A stretch of 64,000 bases of DNA from Marinomonas agarivorans (GCA_002173415.2 NHNK02000010.1:1-64000); one strand, 5' to 3'. Positions 38,736-48,185 are shown, numbered from the stretch's first letter. A program made the numbers and translations. The notes: generated by a model from the sequence alone, not told the origin.

Positions 38736-39848
38736 GTGGGTAATACCAGTATAAAGTCCGTTGATGTGAAGCTTTTTGCTGTGCCTCTGGCAGAAGTTTT
38801 GTCTGATGCCATGCACGGAGATCATACTTATTTTGAGCTCGTTACTACAAGGATAACGCTAGCAAATGGTGCCCAGGGAACAGGCTATACTTATACTGGC
38901 GGAAAAGGCGGGCATGCGATCAAGGCGATGATTGAGCGAGACCTCACACCACTACTATTAGGTGAAGACGTTTTAAACGAATCTGGTCATCGCATCGAAG
39001 CGCTTTATCACAAAATGGAATACGGCATTCATTACGTTGGTCGTGGCGGTATTGCGTCATTTGCCATTTCAGCGGTGGATATCGCTTTATGGGATTTATA
39101 CTGCCGAGCCGAAAATAAACCGCTTTACCAGATTCATGGCAATCAAAATAAACTGGCGAAAGCCTACCGCGGTGGTATTGATCTCAACTTCTCGCTCGAA
39201 CGGCTGCTAAGTGATGTTCAAGGTTATCTGGACAGTGGTTTCAACGCCGTCAAAATCAAAGTAGGACAACCTGATTTACAAACCGATGTTGAACGAGTAA
39301 AAGCCATTAGGGAACTGATTGGAGACGATATCACCTTTATGGTTGATGCTAACTACTCTATGACAGTGGAGCAGGCTATTGCCGCAGCGAAGGCGTTTGA
39401 ACCCTACAATATTTTTTGGTTTGAAGAACCCACAATACCAGATGATTATAAAGGCTTTGCTGATATTGCTCGTCAGACCAATATTCCATTAGCAATGGGT
39501 GAAAACCTTCATACCATTCACGAATTTGGTTATGCGTTTGAACAGGCGGAGTTGTCTTTCGTACAACCAGATGCGTCAAACTGTGGTGGTATTACAGGCT
39601 GGCTTGCAGCGGCAAGAATGGCGAATAAATATGGCATCCCTGCTTGCTCTCATGGAATGCAAGAATTGCACGTTAGTCTTGTTGCTTCACAACCAAACTC
39701 AGGTTGGGTCGAGGTACACAGCTTTCCAATTGACCAATACACCAAACGGCCTCTAGTGCTAGAGAATGGTATGGCGGTGGCGCCAGATACGCCAGGAATT
39801 GGTGTCGAATTTGATTGGCAGAAGCTCAATCAGTACGAAATACGATAA
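38736..39848 (+). CDS. Enolase-superfamily acid-sugar enzyme (mandelate-racemase type)
   Basis: The 370-aa protein starts at GTG 38736 with AGGAG 7 nt upstream. It has the N-terminal capping domain and a barrel with the general base motif VKIKVG (Lys173, Lys175), metal ligands VDAN (Asp about 203) and FEEP (Glu about 230), and a His in SHGMQELH (about 306). The family dehydrates sugar acids or isomerises lactones. The pattern [36 protein letters not shown] and [14 protein letters not shown] resembles, from memory, 3,6-anhydro-L-galactonate cycloisomerases of agar degraders. This is not verified; galactonate or talarate dehydratase is an alternative. Confidence 0.8.
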   Translation: MGNTSIKSVDVKLFAVPLAEVLSDAMHGDHTYFELVTTRITLANGAQGTGYTYTGGKGGHAIKAMIERDLTPLLLGEDVLNESGHRIEALYHKMEYGIHYVGRGGIASFAISAVDIALWDLYCRAENKPLYQIHGNQNKLAKAYRGGIDLNFSLERLLSDVQGYLDSGFNAVKIKVGQPDLQTDVERVKAIRELIGDDITFMVDANYSMTVEQAIAAAKAFEPYNIFWFEEPTIPDDYKGFADIARQTNIPLAMGENLHTIHEFGYAFEQAELSFVQPDASNCGGITGWLAAARMANKYGIPACSHGMQELHVSLVASQPNSGWVEVHSFPIDQYTKRPLVLENGMAVAPDTPGIGVEFDWQKLNQYEIR

Positions 39849-39887
39849 AATGGTATAAATTACCAGCCAATTTATTGGGTAAAGAAC

Positions 39888-39921
39888 AAAAATGGGTCAA
39901 CATGTTGACCCATTTTTATTG
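39888..39921. terminator. Palindromic bidirectional terminator after the enolase-superfamily gene
   Basis: A perfect palindrome of 15-nt arms (AAAAATGGGTCAACA and its complement) centred at 39902/39903, followed by TT. The A and T runs allow termination in either direction. It separates the enolase-superfamily gene from the four-gene operon starting at 40163. Confidence 0.85.
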
Positions 39922-40064
39922 GTTAATTTTTCTTTGTGTCCACATTTTTTTGCATCTCTACTTCCTGCTAATTACGAAGCTTTTACGGTTAATAAACCAC
40001 TTAAACGTGAATACTGGTTAGCACATCTTTTCTTTTTGGTCTGATATGATATATTAAATCGAAA

Positions 40065-40078
40065 ATTGGTTAACCAAT
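40065..40078. promoter_or_regulatory. Candidate UxuR-type operator
   Basis: ATTGGTTAACCAAT is a perfect 14-bp palindrome 85 nt before the uxuB-like start. It is close to the AATTGGTATACCAATT consensus known for E. coli UxuR/ExuR. With a UxuR-like regulator 3.3 kb upstream, this is a likely operator. TATGAT at 40045-40050 is a possible -10. Confidence 0.6.
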
Positions 40079-40162
40079 AAAACAATATAACAAGCTAATA
40101 TAATAAATTAGTGCAAAAAAACAATAACAGCGAAACAACAATAATAACGAAATAAGTAATTT

Positions 40163-41641
40163 ATGTTCCCAAATATTGATCCCATCTCCCTCGAGCAAAC
40201 ACACTACGCCAGAGACGCACTGGTCACCAAAATTGTTCATATTGGTTTTGGTGCATTCCATCGAGCGCATCAGGCTGTTTATACTGATCTGGCGAATGAG
40301 AATGAAGATCGACCTTGGGGGATTTATGGTATTAATCTATTTCGTGCAGGGGCGCTGACAGAGCAATTTGCTGCTCAAGATAACTTAATGGTGTTGCTAG
40401 AAAAGAGCAGCACTAGCATGCAAAAGCGTTTAATTCGAACCTTTACTGGTGCAATGAATATTCAAGATAAAGGGATCGATGCTGCGCTGGCTAAGCTGTG
40501 TGAACCTCAAGTGGCTATCGTGAGTTTAACCATTACGGAAAAAGGTTACTGCCTCTCCCCAGAAGGCCAACTTGATACCACAAATAAATTAATCATTAAC
40601 GATCTAGCCAATCCTCATCACCCTATCTCAGCCATTGGCATAATTACCGCAGCTCTACAGGAGCGCAAAGCAAAGAATTTACCCGCATTTAGTGTCATGT
40701 CTTGCGATAATATTCCAGAGAATGGTCATAAAACTCGACAAGCAGTACTTGATTATGCGGCTTTGATAGATTCAGAACTGGCCAAATGGATTGAAAGTAA
40801 TGCGTCTTTCCCTAGTACCATGGTTGACCGCATTGTGCCGGCTATGGACGAAACCGGCCAACGAGAACTTGAATTAGCAGTCGGTTCCCGAGATGAATTT
40901 GGTTTAATTAGTGAAGCCTTCAAACAATGGGTAATAGAAGATAGTTTCTGTAATGGTCGGCCCCAGTGGGAAAGCGTTGGCGCAGTGATGGCTAATAACG
41001 TACTGCCATATGAAGAAATGAAGTTGAGAATGCTGAATGGCTCCCACTCATTTTTAGCTTATATCGGTGCATTATGTGGTTATCAATATATTTATCAATG
41101 CATGGAAGATCCACTGCTCAAAGCGCTCACTTTGCAATTAATGGTGAACGAGCAAGCCACTTCTCTGTCTGCGGAATTAGATACTGATTTAGTTGGCTAT
41201 GCTCACACCCTCATTACACGTTTTAGTAACCCCAATATTCAGCATCAGACCGCACAAATAGCGATGGATGGTTCACAAAAGTTACCACCTCGTGTGATTG
41301 ACTCCATTCTGACCCTGCTACAACGACCACCTTACAGTGATGCAAATCCGCCAAAAATCCTACTGTTTTTATTGGCAGGCTGGATGCATTTTGTCCAACA
41401 AAAATATCGAGATCAAGAAACGCTTGTAGACCCAGCAGCTGATCAGCTAAACGCACTTTTGTCAGCCAACTTAGATAACCCATGTGCGGCTTTACTGCAA
41501 TTTAAAGGCGTATTCAATAAGCCGTTCCTTAGCAACTCTACTTTAACTGAGCACGTTACCCGTTTTTATCAAGATATCGAGCAACATGGCATTAGGGCTG
41601 CACTTGAGTCACTTGCTTTTTTATTGAGGAAGTCGAAATGA
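40163..41641 (+). CDS. Mannitol-dehydrogenase-family reductase, fructuronate reductase UxuB-like
   Basis: The 492-aa NAD-dependent polyol/uronate dehydrogenase has the N-terminal nucleotide-binding start IVHIGFGAFHRAHQ (residues 26-39) and the conserved DNIPENG and KLRMLNGSHS segments. UxuB interconverts fructuronate and mannonate; a tagaturonate or related hexuronate substrate is equally possible. It is first of a tight operon with the LgoD-like gene (4-nt overlap), the Ldh2-family gene and aldehyde dehydrogenase. Confidence 0.87.
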   Translation: MFPNIDPISLEQTHYARDALVTKIVHIGFGAFHRAHQAVYTDLANENEDRPWGIYGINLFRAGALTEQFAAQDNLMVLLEKSSTSMQKRLIRTFTGAMNIQDKGIDAALAKLCEPQVAIVSLTITEKGYCLSPEGQLDTTNKLIINDLANPHHPISAIGIITAALQERKAKNLPAFSVMSCDNIPENGHKTRQAVLDYAALIDSELAKWIESNASFPSTMVDRIVPAMDETGQRELELAVGSRDEFGLISEAFKQWVIEDSFCNGRPQWESVGAVMANNVLPYEEMKLRMLNGSHSFLAYIGALCGYQYIYQCMEDPLLKALTLQLMVNEQATSLSAELDTDLVGYAHTLITRFSNPNIQHQTAQIAMDGSQKLPPRVIDSILTLLQRPPYSDANPPKILLFLLAGWMHFVQQKYRDQETLVDPAADQLNALLSANLDNPCAALLQFKGVFNKPFLSNSTLTEHVTRFYQDIEQHGIRAALESLAFLLRKSK

Positions 41642-42657
41642 AATCATTAATCTGTGAAGAACCTTTTAGTATTCAATATATTGAAACCCCAAAGCCTGCG
41701 ATTCAAGCGGACGAAGTTCTGCTAAAAATAAAAGCCGTTGGCATTTGTGGGACTGACATTCATGCATTCACAGGTAACCAGCCCTTCTTTTCCTACCCAC
41801 GCATTTTAGGGCATGAAATCTGTGGTCTAGTTGAAGAAACAGGTACTGATGCCCCAGCGGACTTGCTCGGGCAATTTGTTGTGGTAATTCCAGCGGTTGC
41901 TTGTGGAGTTTGCCCAGCCTGCAAAGAAGGCAAAACCAACTGTTGTGAGGCCATCTCGCTTTATGGCGTGCACCAAGATGGCGGCTTCCAAGACTATCTG
42001 GCAGTGAAAGTTAGTAACGTTATTCCCGTACCCAATAGCATCGCGCCTGCCGCCGCATCGTTGATTGAGTGTTTTGCCATAGGAGCCCATGCTAATCGAC
42101 GAGCGCAATCTCAGGCTGGAGAGAACATAGTCGTTGTTGGTGCAGGTCCAATTGGTCTTGGCACGGCGGCAATCGCTCAAGCCAATGGCGCAAATGTAAT
42201 GGTTGCTGATGTCAGTGAAGCACGGCGAGAGCACGCCGCCAAGGTCCTTAACCTAAAAACACTTAACCCACTGGATGATGATTACATTGAACAACTGAGC
42301 CAATGTTTTGGTGGTCGTCTGGCTTGCACAGTGATGGACGCAACAGGTAATAAAGCCTCAATGACCAACAGCGTTAACCTAATACGTCATGGCGGTAAGA
42401 TTGTTTTTATCGGTCTTTATATTGGCGACCTGCAACTGGACGATCCAACGTTTCACAAAAAAGAAACCACACTGATTGCCAGTAGAAACGCAACTCATGA
42501 AGACTTTATGCGCGTGATACAACTCTTTGAAAACCGTGCTATCAGCGAAAAAGTTATGGTAAATCAAGAATTTGATTTCGACACCATTGGACTGGACTAC
42601 GAAAACAAGGTTGTTAACAACAAGAGCCTAGTAAAAGGCGTGATTCACTTTAGTTAA
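41638..42657 (+). CDS. Zinc alcohol dehydrogenase, L-galactonate 5-dehydrogenase LgoD-like
   Basis: The 339-aa protein has catalytic zinc ligands in GICGTDIHA and GHE, the structural zinc cysteines in ACGVCPACKEGKTNCCE, and the NAD motif VVGAGPIGLG (about residue 165). The stretch TDIHAFTGNQPFFSYPRILGHE and VNLIRHGGKIVFIGLY, with HKKETTLIASRNAT, closely matches E. coli LgoD (YjjN), which oxidises L-galactonate to tagaturonate. It overlaps the uxuB-like stop by 4 nt (ATGA), so the two are co-translated. Confidence 0.88.
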   Translation: MKSLICEEPFSIQYIETPKPAIQADEVLLKIKAVGICGTDIHAFTGNQPFFSYPRILGHEICGLVEETGTDAPADLLGQFVVVIPAVACGVCPACKEGKTNCCEAISLYGVHQDGGFQDYLAVKVSNVIPVPNSIAPAAASLIECFAIGAHANRRAQSQAGENIVVVGAGPIGLGTAAIAQANGANVMVADVSEARREHAAKVLNLKTLNPLDDDYIEQLSQCFGGRLACTVMDATGNKASMTNSVNLIRHGGKIVFIGLYIGDLQLDDPTFHKKETTLIASRNATHEDFMRVIQLFENRAISEKVMVNQEFDFDTIGLDYENKVVNNKSLVKGVIHFS

Positions 42658-42670
42658 CGAAGGAAGTCTC

Positions 42671-43684
42671 ATGACCGTAAGAGTAAAAATAGACGAATTA
42701 TATACATTAGCCTTCAATAAACTGCATGCAGCGGGCTACCCCAAAGACGTTGCTGGAGAAGTGGCAGATGTATTGGTTCATGCGGACTCAAGAGGTGTAC
42801 ATTCTCATGGCGTTATTCGAGTCGAACATTATTGCCAACGCCTACAACAAGGGGGAATGAAGCCTGATGCCGTTATTACCGCAGAAAAAATTGCTCCCTC
42901 TGTTGCCATAGTGGATGGGGATGATGGCATGGGACACAGTGCCATGATTGTGGCCACAAACACTGCAATGGCACTCGCTCAGGAAAATGCAATCGGCTTT
43001 GTCAGTGTAAAAAACACCTCCCACTGTGGTGCTCTGTCTTACTTTGCGCAAATGGCGGCTGAACAAGGTTTCATTTCCATCTCTATGACACAAACAGACA
43101 CCTGTGTCGCACCGTTTGGTGGAGCGGAACGCTTTTGGGGTACGAACCCCATTGCATTTGGGTTTCCCGTTGAAAATGCCGCCCCAGTGATTGTCGATAT
43201 GGCAACCAGTGCGACTGCGTTTGGTAAACTGCTGCACGCCAAAGAAACCGGCAGCAAAATAGATTTAGGTTTAGCCATCGATGAAAATGGCATAGAGACA
43301 ACCGATCCACATCAAGCCAAAACCTTATTGCCATTTGGACAACACAAAGGCTCTGGTATTGCCTTGGCGATTGATGCGCTTACAGGCATGCTAATGGGAG
43401 CGAACTTTAGTAATCACATTGTCAGAATGTACGATGACTACGACAAAATGCGCAAGCTGGCTAGCCTGATGATTGTCATTGATCCAAGCAAGTTTGGTGG
43501 TCATAACTTCGCCAACATGATGGCGCAAATGGTCAGCGAGCTACACCAAGTCAAACCTGCACCTGGGTTTGATAAAGTTCAAGCGCCGGGTGAACCCCAA
43601 CTAACCTACTTAGCCGACTGCCAAGAGAATGGCGTGCCGATAACAGAATCGATTTATCATTATTTAGCAGGCAAAACAGAATAA
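42671..43684 (+). CDS. Ldh2-family NAD(P)-dependent oxidoreductase (AllD-like)
   Basis: The 337-aa member of the malate/lactate/ureidoglycolate dehydrogenase family has HADSRGVHSHGVIRVEHY near residues 36-53, NTSHCGALSYFAQ, FGGAERFWGTNPIAFGFP and the dinucleotide-binding LPFGQHKGSGIALAIDALTGML. It is closest in pattern to ureidoglycolate dehydrogenase AllD, but the neighbours point to a 2-keto or hydroxy sugar acid. It starts 13 nt after the LgoD-like gene behind an AGGAAG site. Confidence 0.85.
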   Translation: MTVRVKIDELYTLAFNKLHAAGYPKDVAGEVADVLVHADSRGVHSHGVIRVEHYCQRLQQGGMKPDAVITAEKIAPSVAIVDGDDGMGHSAMIVATNTAMALAQENAIGFVSVKNTSHCGALSYFAQMAAEQGFISISMTQTDTCVAPFGGAERFWGTNPIAFGFPVENAAPVIVDMATSATAFGKLLHAKETGSKIDLGLAIDENGIETTDPHQAKTLLPFGQHKGSGIALAIDALTGMLMGANFSNHIVRMYDDYDKMRKLASLMIVIDPSKFGGHNFANMMAQMVSELHQVKPAPGFDKVQAPGEPQLTYLADCQENGVPITESIYHYLAGKTE

Positions 43685-43701
43685 AAACAGGAGTTGCTTT
43701 C

Positions 43702-45144
43702 ATGAAACACTATAAAATGTTTGTAAATGGCGAGTGGATCACTGCCAAGTCAGGGCAAACTGACAGCGTCATTAACCCAGCAACCGAGGAAGTCGTTGCC
43801 CAAATTCAACACGCTAATGCAGACGATGCCGACCACGTAATGGCCGTTGCTAAAGCAGCTCAAATCGAGTGGCGTCAAAAAACACCACGAGAACGCGCAG
43901 ACATCATGCGCCGTTTTGCCGCCGAAATTCGCAACCGCAAACAAATGCTGGCCGAGCTTTTGGTGCGTGAACAAGGCAAACTCATGCAAGTGGCATTAGG
44001 TGAAGTGGAGGTTACTTGCAGTTTTATTGAATATGCCTGCGACTGGGCCAGACAAATGGATGGCGACATCGTTAAATCCGATAACCCGAATGAACACATT
44101 TGGATACATAAAATTCCTAGAGGCGTCATTGTTGCCATCACTGCATGGAACTTTCCACTGGCACTGGCTGGCCGCAAGATTGGTCCAGCGCTGATTGCTG
44201 GTAATACCATAGTCGTTAAACCCACCACCGAAACCCCACTTGCTACCTTGGAGTTAGGCCATATTGCCGAAGCAGTTGGTTTACCCAAAGGTGTACTCAA
44301 TATCGTCACTGGTGGTGGTCGGACATTGGGCGATGCACTGGTGCGTCATCCAGATACTAAAATGGTTTCTATGACAGGCAGTACACCAGCAGGTCAAGCC
44401 ATTGTTAAAGCCGCCGCCGATAACCTTGCCCATGTGCAACTTGAATTAGGCGGCAAGGCTCCCTTTATTGTGCTTGCCGACGCAGACCTTGAACAAGCTG
44501 CTGCCGCTGCCTTGCATTCGCGTTTTGATAATTGTGGCCAAGTGTGTACCTGTAATGAACGCATGTATATTCATGAAGCTATATACGACGATTTTATGGC
44601 CATCTTCATGGAGAAGGTCAAGGCACTCAAGGTAGGTGACCCCATGTTGGATGACACAGACCTAGGCCCAAAAATCAATCAAAAAGAAGTCGAAGCCATG
44701 GAGCATCTAGTTGCCGTCAGCGTGAAAGAAGGCGCTCACGTGGCAACCGGTGGTAAACGTCTGAGTGATGGGGAATATGGCAAGGGCTTTTGGTTCGAGC
44801 CAACCGTACTGACCAACGTGTCACAAGACATGACCATAGTGCACGAAGAATCTTTCGGCCCTATTTTGCCTGTTATTAAATTCAGCACCTTAGAAGAAGT
44901 GATCGGTTACGCCAATGACAGTGAATACGGATTGGCCGCAATGGTATGCACCAAAGACATGAAAACCATTCTACGTCTAGTCGACGAACTGGAAGCGGGT
45001 GAAGTCTATATCAATCGAGGTCATGGCGAGCAACATCAAGGCTTCCACAATGGTTATAAACTGAGTGGAACAGGAGGAGAAGACGGAAAATACGGCTTTG
45101 AACAATATCTAGAGAAGAAAACGTTTTACGTTAATTTTGATTAA
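43702..45144 (+). CDS. Aldehyde dehydrogenase, AldA / anhydro-galactose dehydrogenase-like
   Basis: The 480-aa NAD(P)-dependent enzyme has AWNFPLALAGRK (about residue 153), the catalytic Glu in LELGGKAP and the catalytic Cys in DNCGQVCTCNER (about residue 285). It resembles lactaldehyde/glycolaldehyde dehydrogenase AldA. The C-terminal GHGEQHQGFHNGYKLSGTGG and GKYGFEQYLEKKTFYVN pattern resembles, from memory, 3,6-anhydro-L-galactose dehydrogenases; this is unverified. It is last in the operon, 17 nt after the Ldh2-family gene, before a strong terminator. Confidence 0.85.
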   Translation: MKHYKMFVNGEWITAKSGQTDSVINPATEEVVAQIQHANADDADHVMAVAKAAQIEWRQKTPRERADIMRRFAAEIRNRKQMLAELLVREQGKLMQVALGEVEVTCSFIEYACDWARQMDGDIVKSDNPNEHIWIHKIPRGVIVAITAWNFPLALAGRKIGPALIAGNTIVVKPTTETPLATLELGHIAEAVGLPKGVLNIVTGGGRTLGDALVRHPDTKMVSMTGSTPAGQAIVKAAADNLAHVQLELGGKAPFIVLADADLEQAAAAALHSRFDNCGQVCTCNERMYIHEAIYDDFMAIFMEKVKALKVGDPMLDDTDLGPKINQKEVEAMEHLVAVSVKEGAHVATGGKRLSDGEYGKGFWFEPTVLTNVSQDMTIVHEESFGPILPVIKFSTLEEVIGYANDSEYGLAAMVCTKDMKTILRLVDELEAGEVYINRGHGEQHQGFHNGYKLSGTGGEDGKYGFEQYLEKKTFYVNFD

Positions 45145-45171
45145 CGACAAGAGTTGTACTTCTGGTGTGTT

Positions 45172-45202
45172 GGCGTTGCATCTCTGATGCAGCGCCTTTT
45201 TT
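45172..45202 (+). terminator. Terminator of the acid-sugar operon
   Basis: An 11-bp stem GGCGTTGCATC / GATGCAGCGCC (one G-T pair, 45172-45182 and 45186-45196) followed by six T. It also lies at the end of the converging leftward gene. Confidence 0.9.
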
Positions 45203-45211
45203 ATGTTGGTT

Positions 45212-45658
45212 TTAAGCTCTACTCCTAAAACTCACTTTCAGCATGACACCCAAGCTTAAAAATAAGCCAAGCCAAGCGTATTCAAATAGCAACTCTGGAT
45301 AGAGACTATTCAACATGAAATCGCCTGATTTAGGGTCGAAAAGCGCAACCCCCAGCCGCACACACAGCAGAGAGCAAAAAAAACCACAAACAAAGACACT
45401 CGTTATCTTCGCCATCACTGGTTTGTATAAACTGGCAAACCAAATAGTAAGAGGTAAAAAATAGAAAATAGATTGAGTTAAAGGCATATCAGCGAGCGAG
45501 AGAAAAAACACCTTCTCATTGACTCGCGTTGCCTCCTCAACACTGTAGATAGGCAAAAAATAACTTGCTAACCAAAGGGCACCAATCAAAAACAGTAGGC
45601 GTTTTGACTGGCTTTTGAAGATTCTATTTATGAGTAAATTGTGTAAATAGGGCAACAT
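45212..45658 (-). CDS. Hypothetical four-helix membrane protein
   Basis: The 148-aa protein is not recognised. Hydrophobic segments lie at about residues 20-39, 60-78, 82-105 and 125-141. The N-terminus is basic. It lies 18 nt downstream of the discoidin-like gene on the same strand, so it is probably co-transcribed. No domain or function is assigned. Confidence 0.6.
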   Translation of the reverse strand: MLPYLHNLLINRIFKSQSKRLLFLIGALWLASYFLPIYSVEEATRVNEKVFFLSLADMPLTQSIFYFLPLTIWFASLYKPVMAKITSVFVCGFFCSLLCVRLGVALFDPKSGDFMLNSLYPELLFEYAWLGLFLSLGVMLKVSFRSRA

Positions 45659-45676
45659 ACTGTTTGCTTTTAAACC

Positions 45677-46810
45677 TTACCGAAACACATCATCGTTTAC
45701 GTAAAACCAACACCCAGGAGCGCCGTCAAACGTATAGCGATGTTGGATGCTTTCAATTTGCTTTGTGGTATTGATCTGCAAGGTTTTATACACCTCAGCC
45801 CACTCACTAGCGCCAATATGGTTCGCCAAAGCAGAAACCCAGCGAGACGAGTCTTGCTCCTCCATGCGGCTCACAAAAACATCCATGAAGTTTGCTTTAA
45901 TATAGATAGGCAGTTGTTCCATCTCAGGCAGAGGGAAAGAATGAAGGCCCAACAGCCAGTATTCGGGATTGAGATCAGAATAGTTTTTGGGGTCGTTGCC
46001 CAGCTCTTCGTGCAGCCGAGCGACCTCTTTGCCTAAGTCTGCTTTGTCCCAGTTGCCAAACTCTGCTTTCAACCGAGCAACTTCCTTATCTACTTCTGTT
46101 TTCTCGGCGATCCAGCCTCTGTCTTGCGTGTAAATTGTCTGACCAGCTTGGCTTTTACCTAAAATGGTGTCACTTGTTTGAGTAAGCGCCAACTGCTCTA
46201 AATCCAATGTTGGATTCGGTTGAAAATGAAATTCAATATCACTGATGGCAAGGTCTTTGTATTTTGCCCCTTCGACGACGCTTACGATTTCAAGTGTCAC
46301 TTTTGTACGAGGCTTTGGCTCACTAAAAAACATCGACTGTGGATAAGTATTAATTGGGCTGGCTGTTAATTCGCATTGCTCTCTTGCAAGACTGAACTCT
46401 TGATCAAATAACAAATGACTGGTGAAGGTGTCATCGTCCAGAGTCAATTTGATTTTATGAGGGGTCGCGTTGGCCATTAATAACTTGGTGGATTTGGTGT
46501 AACCCGCCTTTAGCGTAATACCATGTAAGGTTTGTGGCTGATCAAATTGAACGGTAATCGTCTCCCCAATGCCATTGCCTGCAACCCCTTCGACCCATGC
46601 GGTGGTTGCGTCATTATCGAACGCGTTTAACACCGAATAACGCTGGGTTTTACTCTGCAACTCAGAGGAAGCACCTACCTTGGCCGATTTGCCTTGAATA
46701 ACAATAGGTTGCAAATGCTCACTACCACTACCACTACCATGCACAACACTGGCATGTATCAAAATCACCAAAAGTAAAAAGAACCGTTTATGGCCAAACA
46801 GAGGTTGCAT
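45677..46810 (-). CDS. Secreted protein with discoidin-like (NADase-type glycan-binding) domain
   Basis: Starting at 46810 (GGAG 6 nt upstream) the 377-aa protein has a signal peptide ending near residue 25. It has a galactose-binding-like beta-sandwich (NAFDNDATTAWVEGVAGNGIGETITVQFDQPQTLHGITLKAGY, about residues 60-105) as in the discoidin or NADase-type glycan-binding fold. The C-terminal half contains KEVARLKAEFGN and KEVARLHEELGN, an approximate repeat, then an unknown region ending in GCWFYVNDDVFR. The longer frame to 46852 is less likely. Function unknown. Confidence 0.65.
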   Translation of the reverse strand: MQPLFGHKRFFLLLVILIHASVVHGSGSGSEHLQPIVIQGKSAKVGASSELQSKTQRYSVLNAFDNDATTAWVEGVAGNGIGETITVQFDQPQTLHGITLKAGYTKSTKLLMANATPHKIKLTLDDDTFTSHLLFDQEFSLAREQCELTASPINTYPQSMFFSEPKPRTKVTLEIVSVVEGAKYKDLAISDIEFHFQPNPTLDLEQLALTQTSDTILGKSQAGQTIYTQDRGWIAEKTEVDKEVARLKAEFGNWDKADLGKEVARLHEELGNDPKNYSDLNPEYWLLGLHSFPLPEMEQLPIYIKANFMDVFVSRMEEQDSSRWVSALANHIGASEWAEVYKTLQINTTKQIESIQHRYTFDGAPGCWFYVNDDVFR

Positions 46811-47021
46811 GCTTATCTCCATCAAGTGGGTGTCTTTATAACGTTTTATCATTACTTCTTTACCACCGTTTTTACAGCTACTGCCTTGAAATGCTTAAAC
46901 ATAAACGCGTAGACAATCCGTTTTCCTGATTCTATCTGATAGAGTGAGTGTACGCATAATCCACATTGAAAGTGCCATTAGACAAACTGTGTTAAAAGCG
47001 ATTTTTGTAGAATGGTGGTTT

Positions 47022-47516
47022 TTATAATTTTCTTGATACCCGACTTAAATGGTCTAAGCCACTCTTAGCTTCTTGCAGTAATTGCTGCCAATCATTGGGT
47101 GGATTGCCACTATGGAGCATTTTTTCAAAGACGCGATAGGCATCTGATTTGCTGCCATAGGCTCGCTTATTTTTCTCATCATTTACCCAAGCAAATACAA
47201 TGATTTTAGCTGTGCTATCAAATCGGAAAAACAAACGGTATTGCTGAAAAAACTTGGCGCGAAACCAGTATTTATGGGTGCTACCAAGTGTATCTCCTTG
47301 GCGGTATTCGGGTATGGTCGGGTCTTGGGGGATAACATTGAACATCAGTTTGGTGATCGCCGCGAGACGTTTCGATGCATTTTTCTTTTTATAATTCTGG
47401 GGCTCTTTTGTCTTGAGCGCTTCGACTTGTGTGATCAGGGTGTCAAGTTCATTAAGCATTAACGGGTGTAGGAAAATGGTCCATCCGTTAACGACAAGAT
47501 GCGAAAAATTCTGCAA
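47022..47516 (-). CDS. yhaV: YhaV-family ribonuclease toxin
   Basis: The 164-aa protein resembles E. coli YhaV, a RelE-superfamily RNase of the PrlF-YhaV toxin-antitoxin pair: VNGWTIFLHP, KLMFNVIPQDPTIPEYRQGDTLGS, RLFFRFDSTAKIIVFAWVNDEKNKRAYGSKSDAYRVFEKML. It is encoded 2 nt after the antitoxin. In this family the antitoxin-toxin complex represses the operon. Confidence 0.9.
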   Translation of the reverse strand: MQNFSHLVVNGWTIFLHPLMLNELDTLITQVEALKTKEPQNYKKKNASKRLAAITKLMFNVIPQDPTIPEYRQGDTLGSTHKYWFRAKFFQQYRLFFRFDSTAKIIVFAWVNDEKNKRAYGSKSDAYRVFEKMLHSGNPPNDWQQLLQEAKSGLDHLSRVSRKL

Positions 47517-47518
47517 AA

Positions 47519-47845
47519 TTAATCGTCCTCATCATCCAATGGCGCTTCTAGGTCAATATCCATTTCGCCAACTAGGTGTTGAATGCGATGAGCAAGCTCA
47601 GGCGTAGCTGCTTGTAAGTGTTGAGGGTTACTCTGAATGTCATTGGCTAGAAAGGTTAAGAAACTGCCTAATACGGGGTCAGATTTTTCTTCGGCTCTGG
47701 ATAACAAAACATTGCCATCAGGTTGGATGGTGTAGCGAATTTTCTCGCGCTTATTTAAACGAAGCGCTTTACGCACAACATCAGGAACCGTTGTCTGATA
47801 TCGATCAGTCAGGGTTGACTCAGTAATAAGTAATGACTTTGTCAT
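47519..47845 (-). CDS. prlF: PrlF (SohA)-family AbrB-like antitoxin
   Basis: Starting at ATG 47845 (GGAG 5 nt upstream) it is 108 aa, with an N-terminal swapped-hairpin AbrB DNA-binding domain (ESTLTDRYQTTVPDVVRKALRL) and an acidic C-terminal tail (DLEAPLDDEDD) that probably binds the toxin. An open extension to 47923 has no ribosome site. It should neutralise YhaV and autoregulate. Confidence 0.88.
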   Translation of the reverse strand: MTKSLLITESTLTDRYQTTVPDVVRKALRLNKREKIRYTIQPDGNVLLSRAEEKSDPVLGSFLTFLANDIQSNPQHLQAATPELAHRIQHLVGEMDIDLEAPLDDEDD

Positions 47846-48185
47846 CGGAACTCCACAGAACAGAAAAATTGAATATTTCTTAAAGGTAATGCAATTGCAT
47901 TGTTGTGGCAAGTTTTTTAGCACCTAGACAACAGCCTAGACGGACACCCACTTGAATTCCACTTGAGTTCTTAACCGCATCGCCTAACACACCTTTTTAA
48001 GAAGCATCGTCTGAGTTTTCCATGTGCTTCAAGATGCCCTATATAATTTTTAATGTCGATGATATGTAATTATGTATCATTATTAATTTTGATATGTATT
48101 AACTAATCAACTTCGTGTTGTTTGAATTGATTTTGATCTGTTTTGATATATATTTATTGTTAATTGATATAGCAAGGTTTATCAG
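47846..48185. promoter_or_regulatory. Divergent promoter region between prlF-yhaV and hipBA
   Basis: 340 nt without a gene. Near hipB it contains ATGATA / TATCAT arms (48059-48064 and 48075-48080) and a direct repeat GATATGTA at 48061-48068 and 48091-48098, candidate HipB operators. The 17-mer GGACACCCACTTGAATT (47942-47958) recurs almost exactly at 63553-63569. Confidence 0.45.
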
